64,000 bases of DNA from the NCBI RefSeq assembly GCF_014697615.1, contig NZ_JACJSD010000002.1, forward strand, positions 62,001-126,000. The letters run 5' to 3'. Shown here piece after piece: positions 15,319 through 23,424 of this stretch. The notes below the pieces were generated by a model. The model was not told the origin of the DNA. It worked only from the letters and a program-made list of their open reading frames with translations, and did not search any database. A program made the translations under genes and the position numbers. This DNA comes from Nostoc sp. FACHB-280 (GTDB lineage: Bacteria; Cyanobacteriota; Cyanobacteriia; Cyanobacteriales; Nostocaceae). Each line of letters starts with the position of its first letter. The stretch's first letter is position 1.

Positions 15319-16668
15319 TTATAATGCTCCAGCTGCGGTTTTATCCAGAACACCACCACCCAAATGAGCTGTAATGTTCATTGCTTGTAATACCGGAAAA
15401 CCATCAAGACCGTTGGGATAGTCAATCACGCTCACTGCGCCATTACCTTGGCGGAAATTCCAAAAGTTTTCGGCAGTTAAACCGAGGATATGACATAGCA
15501 AGGTTTTATTAGTCGCATCGTGAGCCACTACTAATCCTGTTGTGAGTTGATTATCTAATGCGGTTTGCACAATAGATTGCCACGCAGCCACACTACGTTC
15601 CCACACTTGTTGTAGATTTTCACCTTCTGGCATTTGGACTTCAGCCGGGACAGTCCGCCAACGGTGCAATTCTCCCGGAAATTCTTCTTCAATTTCCTTC
15701 TCTAATTTTCCTTCCCAAAGGCCATGACTAATTTCTCGCAAACCATCTTGCAGGTCTAACTGAATGCTAGGATGTTGACGCAATATAATCTCGGCTGTTT
15801 CTTTTGGACGTTGCATAGAACTACTCACAGCAAAGTCAATGGCGATATCCTTGAGAAATTCGCCTGCTTTTTGAGCTTGACTTCTGCCATTATCATTCAA
15901 AGGCACATCAATTTGCCCTTGAAATCTGGTTTGACGGTTCCATTCAGTTTCACCGTGACGCACCAATAACAGCCGCACACCTCGGTGATGTGGACGCAAT
16001 GAAGGTAAAGCTTCCCCCATGTGCTGTGTTTGGTTCATCGATTCTAATTGGACTGGTTCACCCAAACCGCCAGCAAAATTCAACACAGTCACACCACAGT
16101 TAGATTGCTGGATGGAGTGATAACGGCTGGGAGGAATACCCAGTGCGGTGCTAATCAAGGCGCGGTTAATTCCGTTATGCCCAACTATTAAAATAGTTTT
16201 ACCTTGATGCTGTGGCAAAATATCTTGCCAAAACTGTTGTGCTTGTTCGTACAAAGCCAGAACTGGAAAATGCTCTCTTGTTCCCTCAGCATCTTGAACT
16301 TGCATCACCAATTGGTCAGGATTTTCATGCCAAATGCGATAGTCTTCAGCAAACTTCTGCTCAACATCCGCAGTTAGCATTGTCTCCCACAAAGGCAAAT
16401 CAATTTCCAATAACTTATCAGAAGTTTGGACAGCAGCAGACTCTTGAGTATTGGCTAACTCACTTTGAATAATCTCGGCGGTGAGTTTAGCTCGTTGCAG
16501 AGGACTGCAATAAATTGCCTGAAATGAAATATTACTGAGGGCTTTGCCTACTTTACTGGCATCATTACGACCTTTTTCTGTTAATTTTGACGCATCTGTG
16601 CGCCCTTGAATACGCCGTTCGGCATTGTAGCTACTCTGCCCGTGACGCACAATGATGACACGAGTCAT
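15319..16668 (-). CDS. Histidine phosphatase family protein with two phosphatase domains
   Basis: 449 residues in two repeats of the phosphoglycerate-mutase-like fold. Domain 1 (1-210) has the catalytic IIVRHGQSSYN and the partner GHNGINRAL; domain 2 (230-440) has LLLVRHGETEWN and VVAHDATNKTLL. Both keep the RHG histidine and the second histidine, so both may be active. Likely substrates are phosphorylated metabolites such as phosphoglycerate or phosphoserine; the sequence alone does not say. The two-domain form is known in cyanobacteria. It stands alone between the dihydroorotase-like gene and a + strand gene. Confidence 0.87.
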   Translation of the reverse strand: MTRVIIVRHGQSSYNAERRIQGRTDASKLTEKGRNDASKVGKALSNISFQAIYCSPLQRAKLTAEIIQSELANTQESAAVQTSDKLLEIDLPLWETMLTADVEQKFAEDYRIWHENPDQLVMQVQDAEGTREHFPVLALYEQAQQFWQDILPQHQGKTILIVGHNGINRALISTALGIPPSRYHSIQQSNCGVTVLNFAGGLGEPVQLESMNQTQHMGEALPSLRPHHRGVRLLLVRHGETEWNRQTRFQGQIDVPLNDNGRSQAQKAGEFLKDIAIDFAVSSSMQRPKETAEIILRQHPSIQLDLQDGLREISHGLWEGKLEKEIEEEFPGELHRWRTVPAEVQMPEGENLQQVWERSVAAWQSIVQTALDNQLTTGLVVAHDATNKTLLCHILGLTAENFWNFRQGNGAVSVIDYPNGLDGFPVLQAMNITAHLGGGVLDKTAAGAL

Positions 16669-16965
16669 CGGCTTTGCCCTCCTCTATCTAAAGGATTAAT
16701 TTTACTCTAAAGTGTCGGCAGAATAATCTTTTTAGATAGATTGGATACTTGTCAAGTGTCAATCTAAAATTGTTGTTTTGAGTCATCCTTAAGATAGCTG
16801 ATAGGTTCTGTCTCTAGGTGGTCGTATCCCAATATCAAGCCAAAATATGCTTGAAACTGGGGGAAGTTTCTCAGCAATGCAAAATATTCAATCATGGGAA
16901 AACCCACAACCAATCATGAAAAAGAAGTATCCTGACTTTCTTTTCAAGTTAGATGGAAATTAAAT

Positions 16966-17535
16966 ATGCAAACAGAAACAGACGCGAGAACTATAACAGC
17001 ATCGCTCCACACAATTGGTAACACTATTCGCTTGACAGGCTGGATTACTTTTTGGGTACAACTAGGACTAGCGGTGGTGTCTGGGATAGCTGTATTGTTT
17101 GCTTCAACTGGGCGTGGTTTTGCTGACCAACCAAATGCAGGTTTAGGTGTCGGGATATTTTGGGCTATCTGCGGGATTGTAGCGTTATTGTTTAGTGTGT
17201 ATTGGGATTTTCGTTATACACGCCTGGGTCAAAGGTTAGAAAATCCAAATCATGCTTTACACCCCAGCAAAGCAGATACGATCGCTGCTATCAGATTAGG
17301 CATAATTGTTAGTTTAGTTGGAATACTATTAACTCTTTTAGGTGCTGGCTCTACTCTCGGCGTTTTAGTCGCCAAGTCTATCTCCCAACCACCAGGGGTA
17401 GCAATTACAGACCCCAACAAAATTATTCGGGCGTTAGATGTGTTTGTCGCCGTAGCTAATATTAACGGGATTACTGCTCACTTTGTCGGTGCGATCGCTT
17501 CTTTGTGGTTATTAGAACGGGTACATAAGCACTAG
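16966..17535 (+). CDS. DUF3611 family membrane protein
   Basis: 189 residues with four hydrophobic segments (about 25-48, 62-82, 108-135 and 160-182) and the short conserved YWDFRYTRLGQRL between the second and third. This matches the DUF3611 family of cyanobacteria and plastids, which to my knowledge includes the chloroplast inner-envelope protein TIC21/PIC1. A thylakoid or plasma-membrane location is expected. The biochemical role in cyanobacteria is unclear. Confidence 0.75.
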   Translation: MQTETDARTITASLHTIGNTIRLTGWITFWVQLGLAVVSGIAVLFASTGRGFADQPNAGLGVGIFWAICGIVALLFSVYWDFRYTRLGQRLENPNHALHPSKADTIAAIRLGIIVSLVGILLTLLGAGSTLGVLVAKSISQPPGVAITDPNKIIRALDVFVAVANINGITAHFVGAIASLWLLERVHKH

Positions 17536-17544
17536 AAAGGAATC

Positions 17545-17632
17545 AAGTCAAAAGTTAAAAGTTAAAAGTTAAAAGTCAAAAATTCTCTAACTTTGTAGGG
17601 TGAAGGTGTTCAAAACCCTTACACCCTTCGCC
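17545..17632. repeat. AAAAGTT heptamer repeats and a GGTGAAGGTGT/ACACCCTTCGCC pair
   Basis: Four AAAAGTY units in tandem follow the DUF3611 stop, then an inverted GGGTGAAGGTGT...ACCCTTACACCC block. They lie between two convergent genes. Confidence 0.6.
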
Positions 17633-17639
17633 ACACCTT

Positions 17640-19166
17640 TTATTGCCGATTAATCCGAATCAATTCTGTCAAGATGCTATCCAAGCTGCCATTAACTTGA
17701 ATTTTCTCAATTTTCTCGGCAATTCGCTCTAGCACTTCTAATTCTTTCAAGCGCAATGCAACCGGGTTATCTTCCATCACTCTGGCGGTATTTAACATAC
17801 TACGAGTTGCAGCAGTTTCTTCACGCCGACGCACTACGTTGGCTTGGGCGGCTTTTTCCGCTTCTACTACTTTGCTCAAGATGGTTTTAATTTCTCCAGG
17901 CAGGATAATATCTTTTACCCCGACTGAATCAACTTCAATTCCATAGTCGGCGGTTTTTTGACGGATGTATTCAAAAATACTTCTGTCAATTGCGCCTTTA
18001 TCTTCTAGCAACGCATCTAAGGTTCTTTCGCCAACTGCACCACGCAAAGCAAACTGAGCTTCTTTATATAAGTAACCAACAATATCTGATAACCCATTTT
18101 TGGCTCTCAGAGGGTCGATGATGCGGAAACCAGCAGTTAAATTCAAGCGCAATGGTACTTTGTCTTTAGATAAAATGTCTTGGCCAGAAACTTCTAGAGT
18201 TTGCTGACGCAGGTCAAAGACTTCGGTTTGCAGAGAGCGCCCGAATAGCCACCAGACGTGCTTTCCTGGTTGCAGTTGAGTTTGAAACTCTTGATTGATA
18301 TACAGTAACCCAAGGTGTTGCGTGGGTACTTCGCAGATATGCAAAAAATTGCGACTCAAAGCCAGAGTTTCTGGTAAACCCGAAACTAACTCAGCAATTA
18401 AACGCGGTGGCAATGTCGCCTCGGCGTTGATGTCAACTACTTCTATTTCTACACCTTGCCAAAATAGTTTGCGGCTACATGGCTTGAGGATAGCAATTAC
18501 TTTTCCTTGATAACGTGCGATCGCTACTTGTTGATTTTGTAATTGCACCACCTCACAATAAGCCGCCACAAACTCAGGATGTCGCTCAATTAGCACATCC
18601 TCTAAAGGAAAATCAGGATTTGGCAAAATCCGGCTGAGAGTCCGCACCGTCACATCTCTATCAACAGCCCAGAAAGCATACTCCCCCGGTTCTAGCGGCT
18701 GTATAAAGTTATTCTGCACATACAGCAAACCAATCTCATACTCAGAAATGAGAAATTTCTTGATTCCATTTAAAGCAACTCCGCGTAATTGTTGAACAAA
18801 CTCCGCAGCTAAAACTAAACTTTGATTCAAGTTAAATAGATGAGTTTCTACCTCAATAAAACCACGCCAAAAAGCCCGGAGTTGATTTGGTGGAATACTT
18901 ACCCAATTCTGCCCCCAGTGGACTAAAGCCGCTTGACCGAAACCAGTTCTCACGACTATAAGATGTTCCTGCAACTCAGAACTGTGATTTCGCAACAATA
19001 GTTCTAAGTTATCAATCTTAGCTTCTGGTTGGTTGAGGTCATAGGTTTTAACTTGCCAATGCTTACCAAAATAAGTGTAAGTACCGGGCTGCAAAATTTT
19101 CTTAAAATCACTGCGGCTATATAGAATGCCAATTTCGTTAGGTTTGATATAAAAAGTTTTCCACAT
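17640..19166 (-). CDS. Slipin (SPFH/band 7) family protein
   Basis: About 508 residues from MWKTFYIKPNEIG; in-frame starts at 19178 and 19208 would add up to 14 residues. Three segments repeat the same theme (KPNEIGILYSRSDF, SEYEIGLLYVQNNF, PTQHLGLLYINQEF), each followed by LQPG-type turns. They precede a band 7 domain (about 330-440, with RLNLTAGFRIIDP and LPGEIKTILSKVVEAEKAA) and a coiled tail. Slipins organise membrane microdomains. No clear transmembrane anchor is seen, so association may be peripheral. The third unit leads directly into the SPFH core. Confidence 0.85.
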   Translation of the reverse strand: MWKTFYIKPNEIGILYSRSDFKKILQPGTYTYFGKHWQVKTYDLNQPEAKIDNLELLLRNHSSELQEHLIVVRTGFGQAALVHWGQNWVSIPPNQLRAFWRGFIEVETHLFNLNQSLVLAAEFVQQLRGVALNGIKKFLISEYEIGLLYVQNNFIQPLEPGEYAFWAVDRDVTVRTLSRILPNPDFPLEDVLIERHPEFVAAYCEVVQLQNQQVAIARYQGKVIAILKPCSRKLFWQGVEIEVVDINAEATLPPRLIAELVSGLPETLALSRNFLHICEVPTQHLGLLYINQEFQTQLQPGKHVWWLFGRSLQTEVFDLRQQTLEVSGQDILSKDKVPLRLNLTAGFRIIDPLRAKNGLSDIVGYLYKEAQFALRGAVGERTLDALLEDKGAIDRSIFEYIRQKTADYGIEVDSVGVKDIILPGEIKTILSKVVEAEKAAQANVVRRREETAATRSMLNTARVMEDNPVALRLKELEVLERIAEKIEKIQVNGSLDSILTELIRINRQ

Positions 19167-19562
19167 AGTAATTTGCATAGATAACTGACGCAGATTGAAT
19201 AAAAACATTTAGTAGTTCAACTTGTGTGCTGATGTATAAACTTGCCTAGAACACATCGTGATTGAGCTAATAAGTTTTTAACATCTGTAATATATATACT
19301 ACACTGTAATTTTAAACTCCGCAAATGTAAAATGTTACTTGTTATACCGATTTACGAAATTACTGATACAAATCACTTTCTCTGTACCTCTGCTTCTGTT
19401 CGCCGAGCGAAGTCGAGGCGCTACTTTCATTTCTATATCATTTTTAAAGTGGAATGGTGTTATACCAATTCTCCAAAATTTCGATACATATACAAAAAAC
19501 TGTAGGGGCTAACGTCTATTCACCCCTACAGTTCATACGTAGCAATTAAAATTATCTAGAAA
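19167..19562. other. Intergenic region between slipin and RidA-like genes
   Basis: AT-rich, with no ORF. It contains one GAGCGAAGTCGAGG repeat (around 19407-19420), a motif scattered through this genome. It should hold the slipin promoter. Nothing else was recognised. Confidence 0.45.
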
Positions 19563-20135
19563 TTAATACCAGCCATTATTACCTGATTCGGGAATCACAG
19601 CATAAGCATCAATTTCAAACAACATCTCATCAAGCGCCAATCGAGGAACTGGGATGAGTGTGTTTGCGGGTGGTTTATTCCCCCACAAATTACCAATTTC
19701 GCGTCCTAACGGAATTAATTTTTCTTGGGTGTGATTTACTATCAAAACAGTTGTTTTGACTACATCTTGAGGTCGTGCGCCAGCTGCATTTAAAGCAAAG
19801 CGCAGATTTTGAAAAGCTCTGACTAATTGTTCTTCATAATCATTGGAGATTACATTACCTTGTAAATCTGAACCAAATTGACCAGAAATATACACGGTTC
19901 TTGTTCTTGGTGGTGTAATCGCTATATGACTATAGCCATTTTGAGGCGCATTATATAACGTTGGTGGATTCAGCAAAGTTACATTTTTATTTGTATTACC
20001 CTGAGCAACTACTTCCTTTTGGGTTCCTGCAACTATAGCAGTACCTAAGCCGCTACCTCCTAGCCACAAAAGAGCATTTCGTCGTGAAAATTTTGTCACT
20101 ATTGAATTAACCGCACGTGTAATATGTTGAGTCAT
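19563..20135 (-). CDS. Tat-exported RidA/YjgF-family protein lacking the usual Arg
   Basis: 190 residues. The N-terminus has a twin-arginine signal (SRRNALLWLGG, then a hydrophobic stretch and AQG), so the protein is probably exported folded. The rest is a RidA fold (TVYISGQFGSDLQG, QLVRAFQNLRFALNAAGA, VVKTTVLI, LFEIDAYAV). Canonical RidA enamine deaminases carry Arg in a PARS-type motif; here it reads PANT, so standard deaminase activity is doubtful. It is monocistronic with a ~300 bp AT-rich upstream region. Confidence 0.82.
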   Translation of the reverse strand: MTQHITRAVNSIVTKFSRRNALLWLGGSGLGTAIVAGTQKEVVAQGNTNKNVTLLNPPTLYNAPQNGYSHIAITPPRTRTVYISGQFGSDLQGNVISNDYEEQLVRAFQNLRFALNAAGARPQDVVKTTVLIVNHTQEKLIPLGREIGNLWGNKPPANTLIPVPRLALDEMLFEIDAYAVIPESGNNGWY

Positions 20136-20433
20136 TGAAGTTCCCTAGATTGAGTGATCTATTTTTGACTAGGCTATGCTTCTATTATGGGGTTAATTGG
20201 AATCAAAAATCACGCGTTTTTTCCATAATTGGGTGCAATTACACAGCTAATATACTAACTTTAAAATATCTTTAATATTTGAATAATTACTCTGAAGTAT
20301 TTCAAAAAATAGCTACTTTTAAAAAAAAATTGCTGTTCTTGTGTTTTTAACAAAATCAAGGATTTATATCTCACATCAGATAGCTGCCATTTAGTATTAG
20401 GATTTGAAAAATAAATACCTAATTTATAATTTT

Positions 20434-20718
20434 TAAACTCTGCAAATGTCAGTGTTAACAGTTTAGTTGCGGGCAGATTGCATCTCTAAAACTGGATTAA
20501 GATTGTCGCTACTTTTTTGAAATTACCCAAAGATAATTTCAAAAAAGACAGCACCGCTCAAATATGCCGTTCAGTTTGTCAGTTCCAGAAAACTAGATGT
20601 GACTAACGAAGGAACATACTCAAAATTAAAAAGAAAACAATTACACTGGCTTCTTTACTGTCACTAACGAAGACTACGAATAATCAACGTTAGCAGAACC
20701 CCAACATCGCAGAGTTTA
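20434..20718 (-). ncRNA. Structured RNA bounded by inverted repeat, copy A (retron-type)
   Basis: The ends are complementary (TAAACTCTGCAAATGT at the left; ACATCGCAGAGTTTA at the right). Inside is a long stem: TTTTTTGAAATTA and TAATTTCAAAAAA around CCCAAAGA (about 20513-20550). Sequence and structure repeat those of 22431-22705, which lies directly upstream of the RT gene. This copy lies downstream of the RT gene, is more diverged in its 5' half, and may be a relic or a second template. Confidence 0.7.
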
Positions 20719-20812
20719 CCAAACAAAGCAGATTTTTCTGTCTTTGTTTTTCCCGATTTTCTGAATGCAAAGTAGCCTTGTCCCTAACAAGGTGCCGTGA
20801 GGCGGAGTGTGA

Positions 20813-20884
20813 TGGAAGAAAGTACAGGATTTACCTGTTATCAATCGGCGATACACCGATCGCTCACAAAGGAGTAAACTTTCT
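20813..20884 (-). pseudogene. Degenerate tRNA-like sequence
   Basis: On the - strand AGAAAGT and ACTTTCT form a full 7-bp acceptor followed by an encoded CCA. A D-like CTC/GAG pair, an ATCGG/CCGAT anticodon-like stem and an ACAGG/CCTGT T-stem are present. The T-loop is only TAAAT and the anticodon loop lacks U33, so normal translation is unlikely. Its acceptor matches the tRNA-Lys-like gene at 22866-22940. Confidence 0.6.
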
Positions 20885-20908
20885 GATGACTAGTTACATA
20901 TCGTGCGG

Positions 20909-20960
20909 CGGTATACGTTCAATCCAATGGTTGGCGTACCAGTTGGGCATTCAGAACCCA
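20909..20960 (-). ncRNA. Small conserved RNA element, copy A
   Basis: It matches 23038-23090: the order TGGG-loop-CCCA, ACTGGTACGCC, CCAACC, TTGGATTGA, GTATACCG is shared. The terminal stem differs by a compensatory pair (T-A here, C-G in copy B), which points to a structured RNA. It lies just upstream of the tRNA-like sequence on the transcribed strand. Confidence 0.55.
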
Positions 20961-21039
20961 CACTAGAGCTTGGCACAATGTATTCCTAATCACTCATTAA
21001 TGTAACTCAAGATAAGATGGCAGTCTGGTTTGGATGAAT

Positions 21040-21195
21040 AAAAGAGACAAGGTGCATGAGGGAGACAAGGGGGAGATTTTTGTCAATTATTGAGGATTAA
21101 GTCGAAGCACTCAATTAAACCTAACTTGAAATTACCGGGTGTGGATACTGAGCGCAGTCGAAGTATCCACACTTCGCTCAAGCCCTCTTCTCTTC
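21040..21195. repeat. GAGACAAGG and GAGCGCAGTCGAAG interspersed repeats
   Basis: Two short repeat types common in this genome lie between the retron RNA copy A unit and the RT gene: AAGAGACAAGGTGC / GGGAGACAAGGGGG, then ACTGAGCGCAGTCGAAGTAT. No ORF is seen. Confidence 0.5.
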
Positions 21196-21200
21196 AGTTG

Positions 21201-21232
21201 ATTGAGCATTTCGACTTCGCTCAATGCTCAAT
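21201..21232. terminator. Hairpin just past the RT gene
   Basis: ATTGAGCATT and AATGCTCAAT form a 10-bp stem around TCGACTTCGCTC, 13 bp past the RT stop. The loop is the TTCGACTTCGCTC repeat common in this genome. No U run follows on the - strand, so a terminator role is only possible. Confidence 0.4.
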
Positions 21233-21244
21233 TATTGTTTCCAC

Positions 21245-22285
21245 CTAATTATTCTTGCCATATTTTTCTTGAATACGCTGAATTTGTTGTTGAAACTCTG
21301 CGCCTTTTTCGGGGTTAACCATTGCGACAAAGTTGGCAAATCCGGTGATGGAGGCGATGAGGTTGGATGAGTTACCCCAATGCTTACCTTCTAAGCCTTC
21401 ATTTTCTATTTGATGTAAAGTTGCACGGAAACTTTTTAACTTTTTCCGGGGGATATTAATTTTTTGATTAACGATAATCCCTGTAACTTCTTGCTGTTGA
21501 GAGTTTCGCAAAATTCGGGTTTTGTCGGGATTAATGGCAAATCCTTCATCAGAGATAATAAATTGAACTTGCTTGATGATATTTTTGGTATGTTGAAGAT
21601 TTTCACCTGATGCAGAAAATGTTAAATCATCAACATAGCGAGTGTAGGTAAAACCAAATTTTTCTGCGATCGCACACAAACGCTGATCTAAATTACGACA
21701 AATAATATTGGTAATTGCGGGGCTGGCTGGGGAACCTTGGGGAAGATAACGTTGCTTGAGTTCCACAAAGTCTGTTTTATTATCTAACTTGCGTTCTTCC
21801 ACTACAGGCGAGGTACATAATAACCCAAAGATTGTGGCTACAGATGAAGTATAACCGAAAGATTGAAAGAGTCCTTTAACACGCTGATACGTAATAGCCG
21901 AGAAAAAATCCTGCAAGTCGATATTAATAATTATTTCTGCGCCAACATGGGGATTGGCATTAGTAATAATGGAGCGATCGCTACAAAAACCATGTGCAGC
22001 GTCATGAATGGCAATTTTTTGTAAAATATTCTGCAAAATCCAGTATTGAGCGCGTTTTAAATCAGGCAATGGTGCAGAAATAATGCGATCGCCTGCAAGT
22101 TTTTTGGCAGTTTTGAAGTAACTATAATGTGAAATCTGGGAAGTTTTAGAAGTAAAGGCAAGAAACCGCAGTTTATCAATACTAATTTCCATAGCCGATG
22201 CAATCTGCTCGGCATTATTATATACATCTAAATTATATTTTTTTAACTGTTCAATATTGTTTTGAGTATGCTTTTGAAAACTCAT
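21245..22285 (-). CDS. Retron-type reverse transcriptase
   Basis: 346 residues. RT motifs occur in order: ISAPLPDLKRAQYWIL, the retron-specific NAxxH as NANPH after HGFCSDRSII, IINIDLQDFFSAI with the first catalytic Asp, LPQGSPASPAITN, RYVDDLTFSA with the catalytic YVDD, and the retron-specific VTG in QQEVTGIIVN, followed by RKKLKSFRATLH. There is no maturase or endonuclease domain, so it is not a group II intron protein, and no Cas1 or diversity-generating cassette is near. Length fits retron RTs. A structured RNA with complementary ends lies 146 bp upstream on the same strand. No accessory effector gene is adjacent in the same orientation. Confidence 0.92.
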   Translation of the reverse strand: MSFQKHTQNNIEQLKKYNLDVYNNAEQIASAMEISIDKLRFLAFTSKTSQISHYSYFKTAKKLAGDRIISAPLPDLKRAQYWILQNILQKIAIHDAAHGFCSDRSIITNANPHVGAEIIINIDLQDFFSAITYQRVKGLFQSFGYTSSVATIFGLLCTSPVVEERKLDNKTDFVELKQRYLPQGSPASPAITNIICRNLDQRLCAIAEKFGFTYTRYVDDLTFSASGENLQHTKNIIKQVQFIISDEGFAINPDKTRILRNSQQQEVTGIIVNQKINIPRKKLKSFRATLHQIENEGLEGKHWGNSSNLIASITGFANFVAMVNPEKGAEFQQQIQRIQEKYGKNN

Positions 22286-22430
22286 TTTATAGCCATAGTC
22301 AGATATGTTAGGACAATTTCAACGCTTGAGTGCTAGGAATAGTAATACTTTTCCTCCTGCCTGGTTGGTGAGCGAACTTGTACTGAGCGCAGCCGAAGTA
22401 GCCGAACCACTGCCTCCTGCCTTCTGCTAT

Positions 22431-22705
22431 AAAACTCTGCAAATGTAGGTTTTTACAGTTTAGTTGCGGGCAAATGTATCTCCAAAACTGGATTAAGATT
22501 GTTGCTACTTTCTTGAAACTACCCAAAGATAATCTCAAAAAAGACAGCAACGCTCAAATATATCGTTCAGTTTGCCCATTCCAGAAAACTGGAGGTAAAC
22601 GAAGGACATACTCAAGTTAAGGCGAAAACATTTGCACAGGCTCCTTAACTGTGACTACCAACACCACTAAGTAATATTAGTAGCCAACCTACAATGCAGA
22701 GTTTT
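22431..22705 (-). ncRNA. Candidate retron msr-msd RNA, copy B (upstream of RT)
   Basis: The ends AAAACTCTGCAAATGTAGG (22431-22449) and CCTACAATGCAGAGTTTT (22688-22705) are complementary, like retron a1/a2. Read on the - strand, inner stems are CUACUAA/UUAGUGG, AGUUAAGG/CCUUAACU, GGGCAAA/UUUGCCC and a long hairpin GUUGCU...UUGAGAUUA / UAGUUUCAA...AGCAAC. Two differences from copy A in that hairpin are G-U pairs on the - strand but A-C mismatches on the + strand, so the - strand is the RNA, the same as the RT. Exact msr/msd limits and the branching G are not fixed. Confidence 0.72.
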
Positions 22706-22763
22706 TACTTAAATTCAATTAGCTATCGTGACAGGATAGTGTCTTTTAACCCGGACAGGGTTT

Positions 22764-22840
22764 TGGTGGCAGAAAGTGGATTTGAACCACTGATCTTTGG
22801 GGACAGGCCCCAACGAGCTAACCAACTGCTCTATTCCGCA
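22764..22840 (-). tRNA. tRNA-like gene 1 (loop centre CTG)
   Basis: On the - strand: acceptor with 6 of 7 pairs (TGCGGAA with TTCTGCC), D-arm GAGC-AGTTGGTTA-GCTC, anticodon stem TTGGG/CCCAA with loop GCCTGTC, T-arm AGTGG-TTCAAAT-CCACT, and an encoded 3' ACCA. Position 33 is C, not U, and the loop can close to five bases, so decoding ability is uncertain; read straight, the anticodon would be CTG (Gln). Confidence 0.72.
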
Positions 22841-22865
22841 AATTTGTCTTTTAACCTAGACAAGG

Positions 22866-22940
22866 TGGGAGAAAGTACAGGAATTGAACCTGCAACACAT
22901 CGATTAAGAGTCGATTGCTCTACCAGTGAGCTAACTTTCG
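22866..22940 (-). tRNA. tRNA-Lys(CTT)-like gene
   Basis: On the - strand: acceptor CGAAAGT/ACTTTCT (six pairs), D-arm GCTC-ACTGGTA-GAGC, anticodon stem ATCGA/TCGAT with a normal loop CTCTTAA (anticodon CTT), T-arm GCAGG-TTCAATT-CCTGT and an encoded CCA. The first acceptor pair is C-T. It is the most normal member of the cluster. Confidence 0.8.
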
Positions 22941-22942
22941 GG

Positions 22943-23012
22943 TGTTTGATGTAGGAATCGAACCTACGACTAGCCGAGTACCTCGGATGCTCTACCACTG
23001 AGCTAATCAAGC
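22943..23012 (-). tRNA. tRNA-like gene with shortened anticodon loop
   Basis: On the - strand: acceptor GCTTGAT/ATCAAAC (6 of 7), D-arm GCTC-AGTGGTA-GAGC and T-arm GTAGG-TTCGATT-CCTAC are normal. The anticodon arm TCCGA-GGTAC-TCGGC has only five loop bases, or three (GTA) if CCGAG/CTCGG pairs. It abuts the next tRNA-like gene with almost no spacer and has no complete CCA. Confidence 0.72.
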
Positions 23013-23037
23013 GATGGAGTAACAAGCCATTGCTCTA

Positions 23038-23090
23038 CGGTATACACTCAATCCAAAGGTTGGCGCACCAGTCGGGTATACAGAACCCGA
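23038..23090 (-). ncRNA. Small conserved RNA element, copy B
   Basis: Counterpart of 20909-20960: on the - strand CGGG-TTCTGTATA-CCCG, then ACTGGTGCGCC, CCAACC, TTTGG, ATTGAGTGTATACCG. It lies at the 5' end of the tRNA-like cluster. The covarying closing pair (C-G here, T-A in copy A) supports an RNA role. It may be part of a longer primary transcript. Confidence 0.55.
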
Positions 23091-23099
23091 ACCATAGTT

Positions 23100-23424
23100 G
23101 AGCAGATGTATTATTACCTTGTAATTCAATGTAGCACAAAAAAATTATCTTACGTAAATTGCCATTTAATTTATTTTTTATGTTTGGGCGATCGCAGCAC
23201 CACTAAAACTGTAGTTAGAATAGAAAAAACCAGCTAACCAACTAATAACAGGCAATTGTACTCATATCTATCAAATTAATTAGCTCCAGACATTATTTTT
23301 AATTGAATTTAGGCATATTTAACGGATATTTACAGCTAATGATAGAGTGCATCCGTATTTTCAATCATTAGGATACAAGTAGTTGGAAATATTCATCTAC
23401 TAACAATATTCTCATTAAAATACT
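23100..23424. other. AT-rich gap upstream of the retron-like unit
   Basis: About 325 bp with one GCGATCGC and no ORF. It is the common upstream region of the - strand tRNA-like/RT unit and the + strand gene at 23425, so promoters for both should be here. No distinct motif was seen. Confidence 0.45.

Noticed and set aside
20778..20966. 62-codon + strand ORF
   Set aside because: It overlaps the tRNA-like and conserved RNA element on the other strand; the similarity between units is at the RNA level, not protein.
21245..22285. RT as a group II intron maturase, diversity-generating RT or Cas-linked RT
   Set aside because: There is no maturase or endonuclease domain, no template/variable repeat pair and no cas1; the NAxxH and VTG motifs favour a retron.
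22308..22550. 80-codon - strand ORF upstream of the RT
   Set aside because: It runs through a repeat and half of the structured RNA, and copy A does not preserve the frame.
22694..23025. ORFs of 86 and 64 codons over the tRNA-like genes
   Set aside because: Both are readings of tRNA-like sequence with no protein support.
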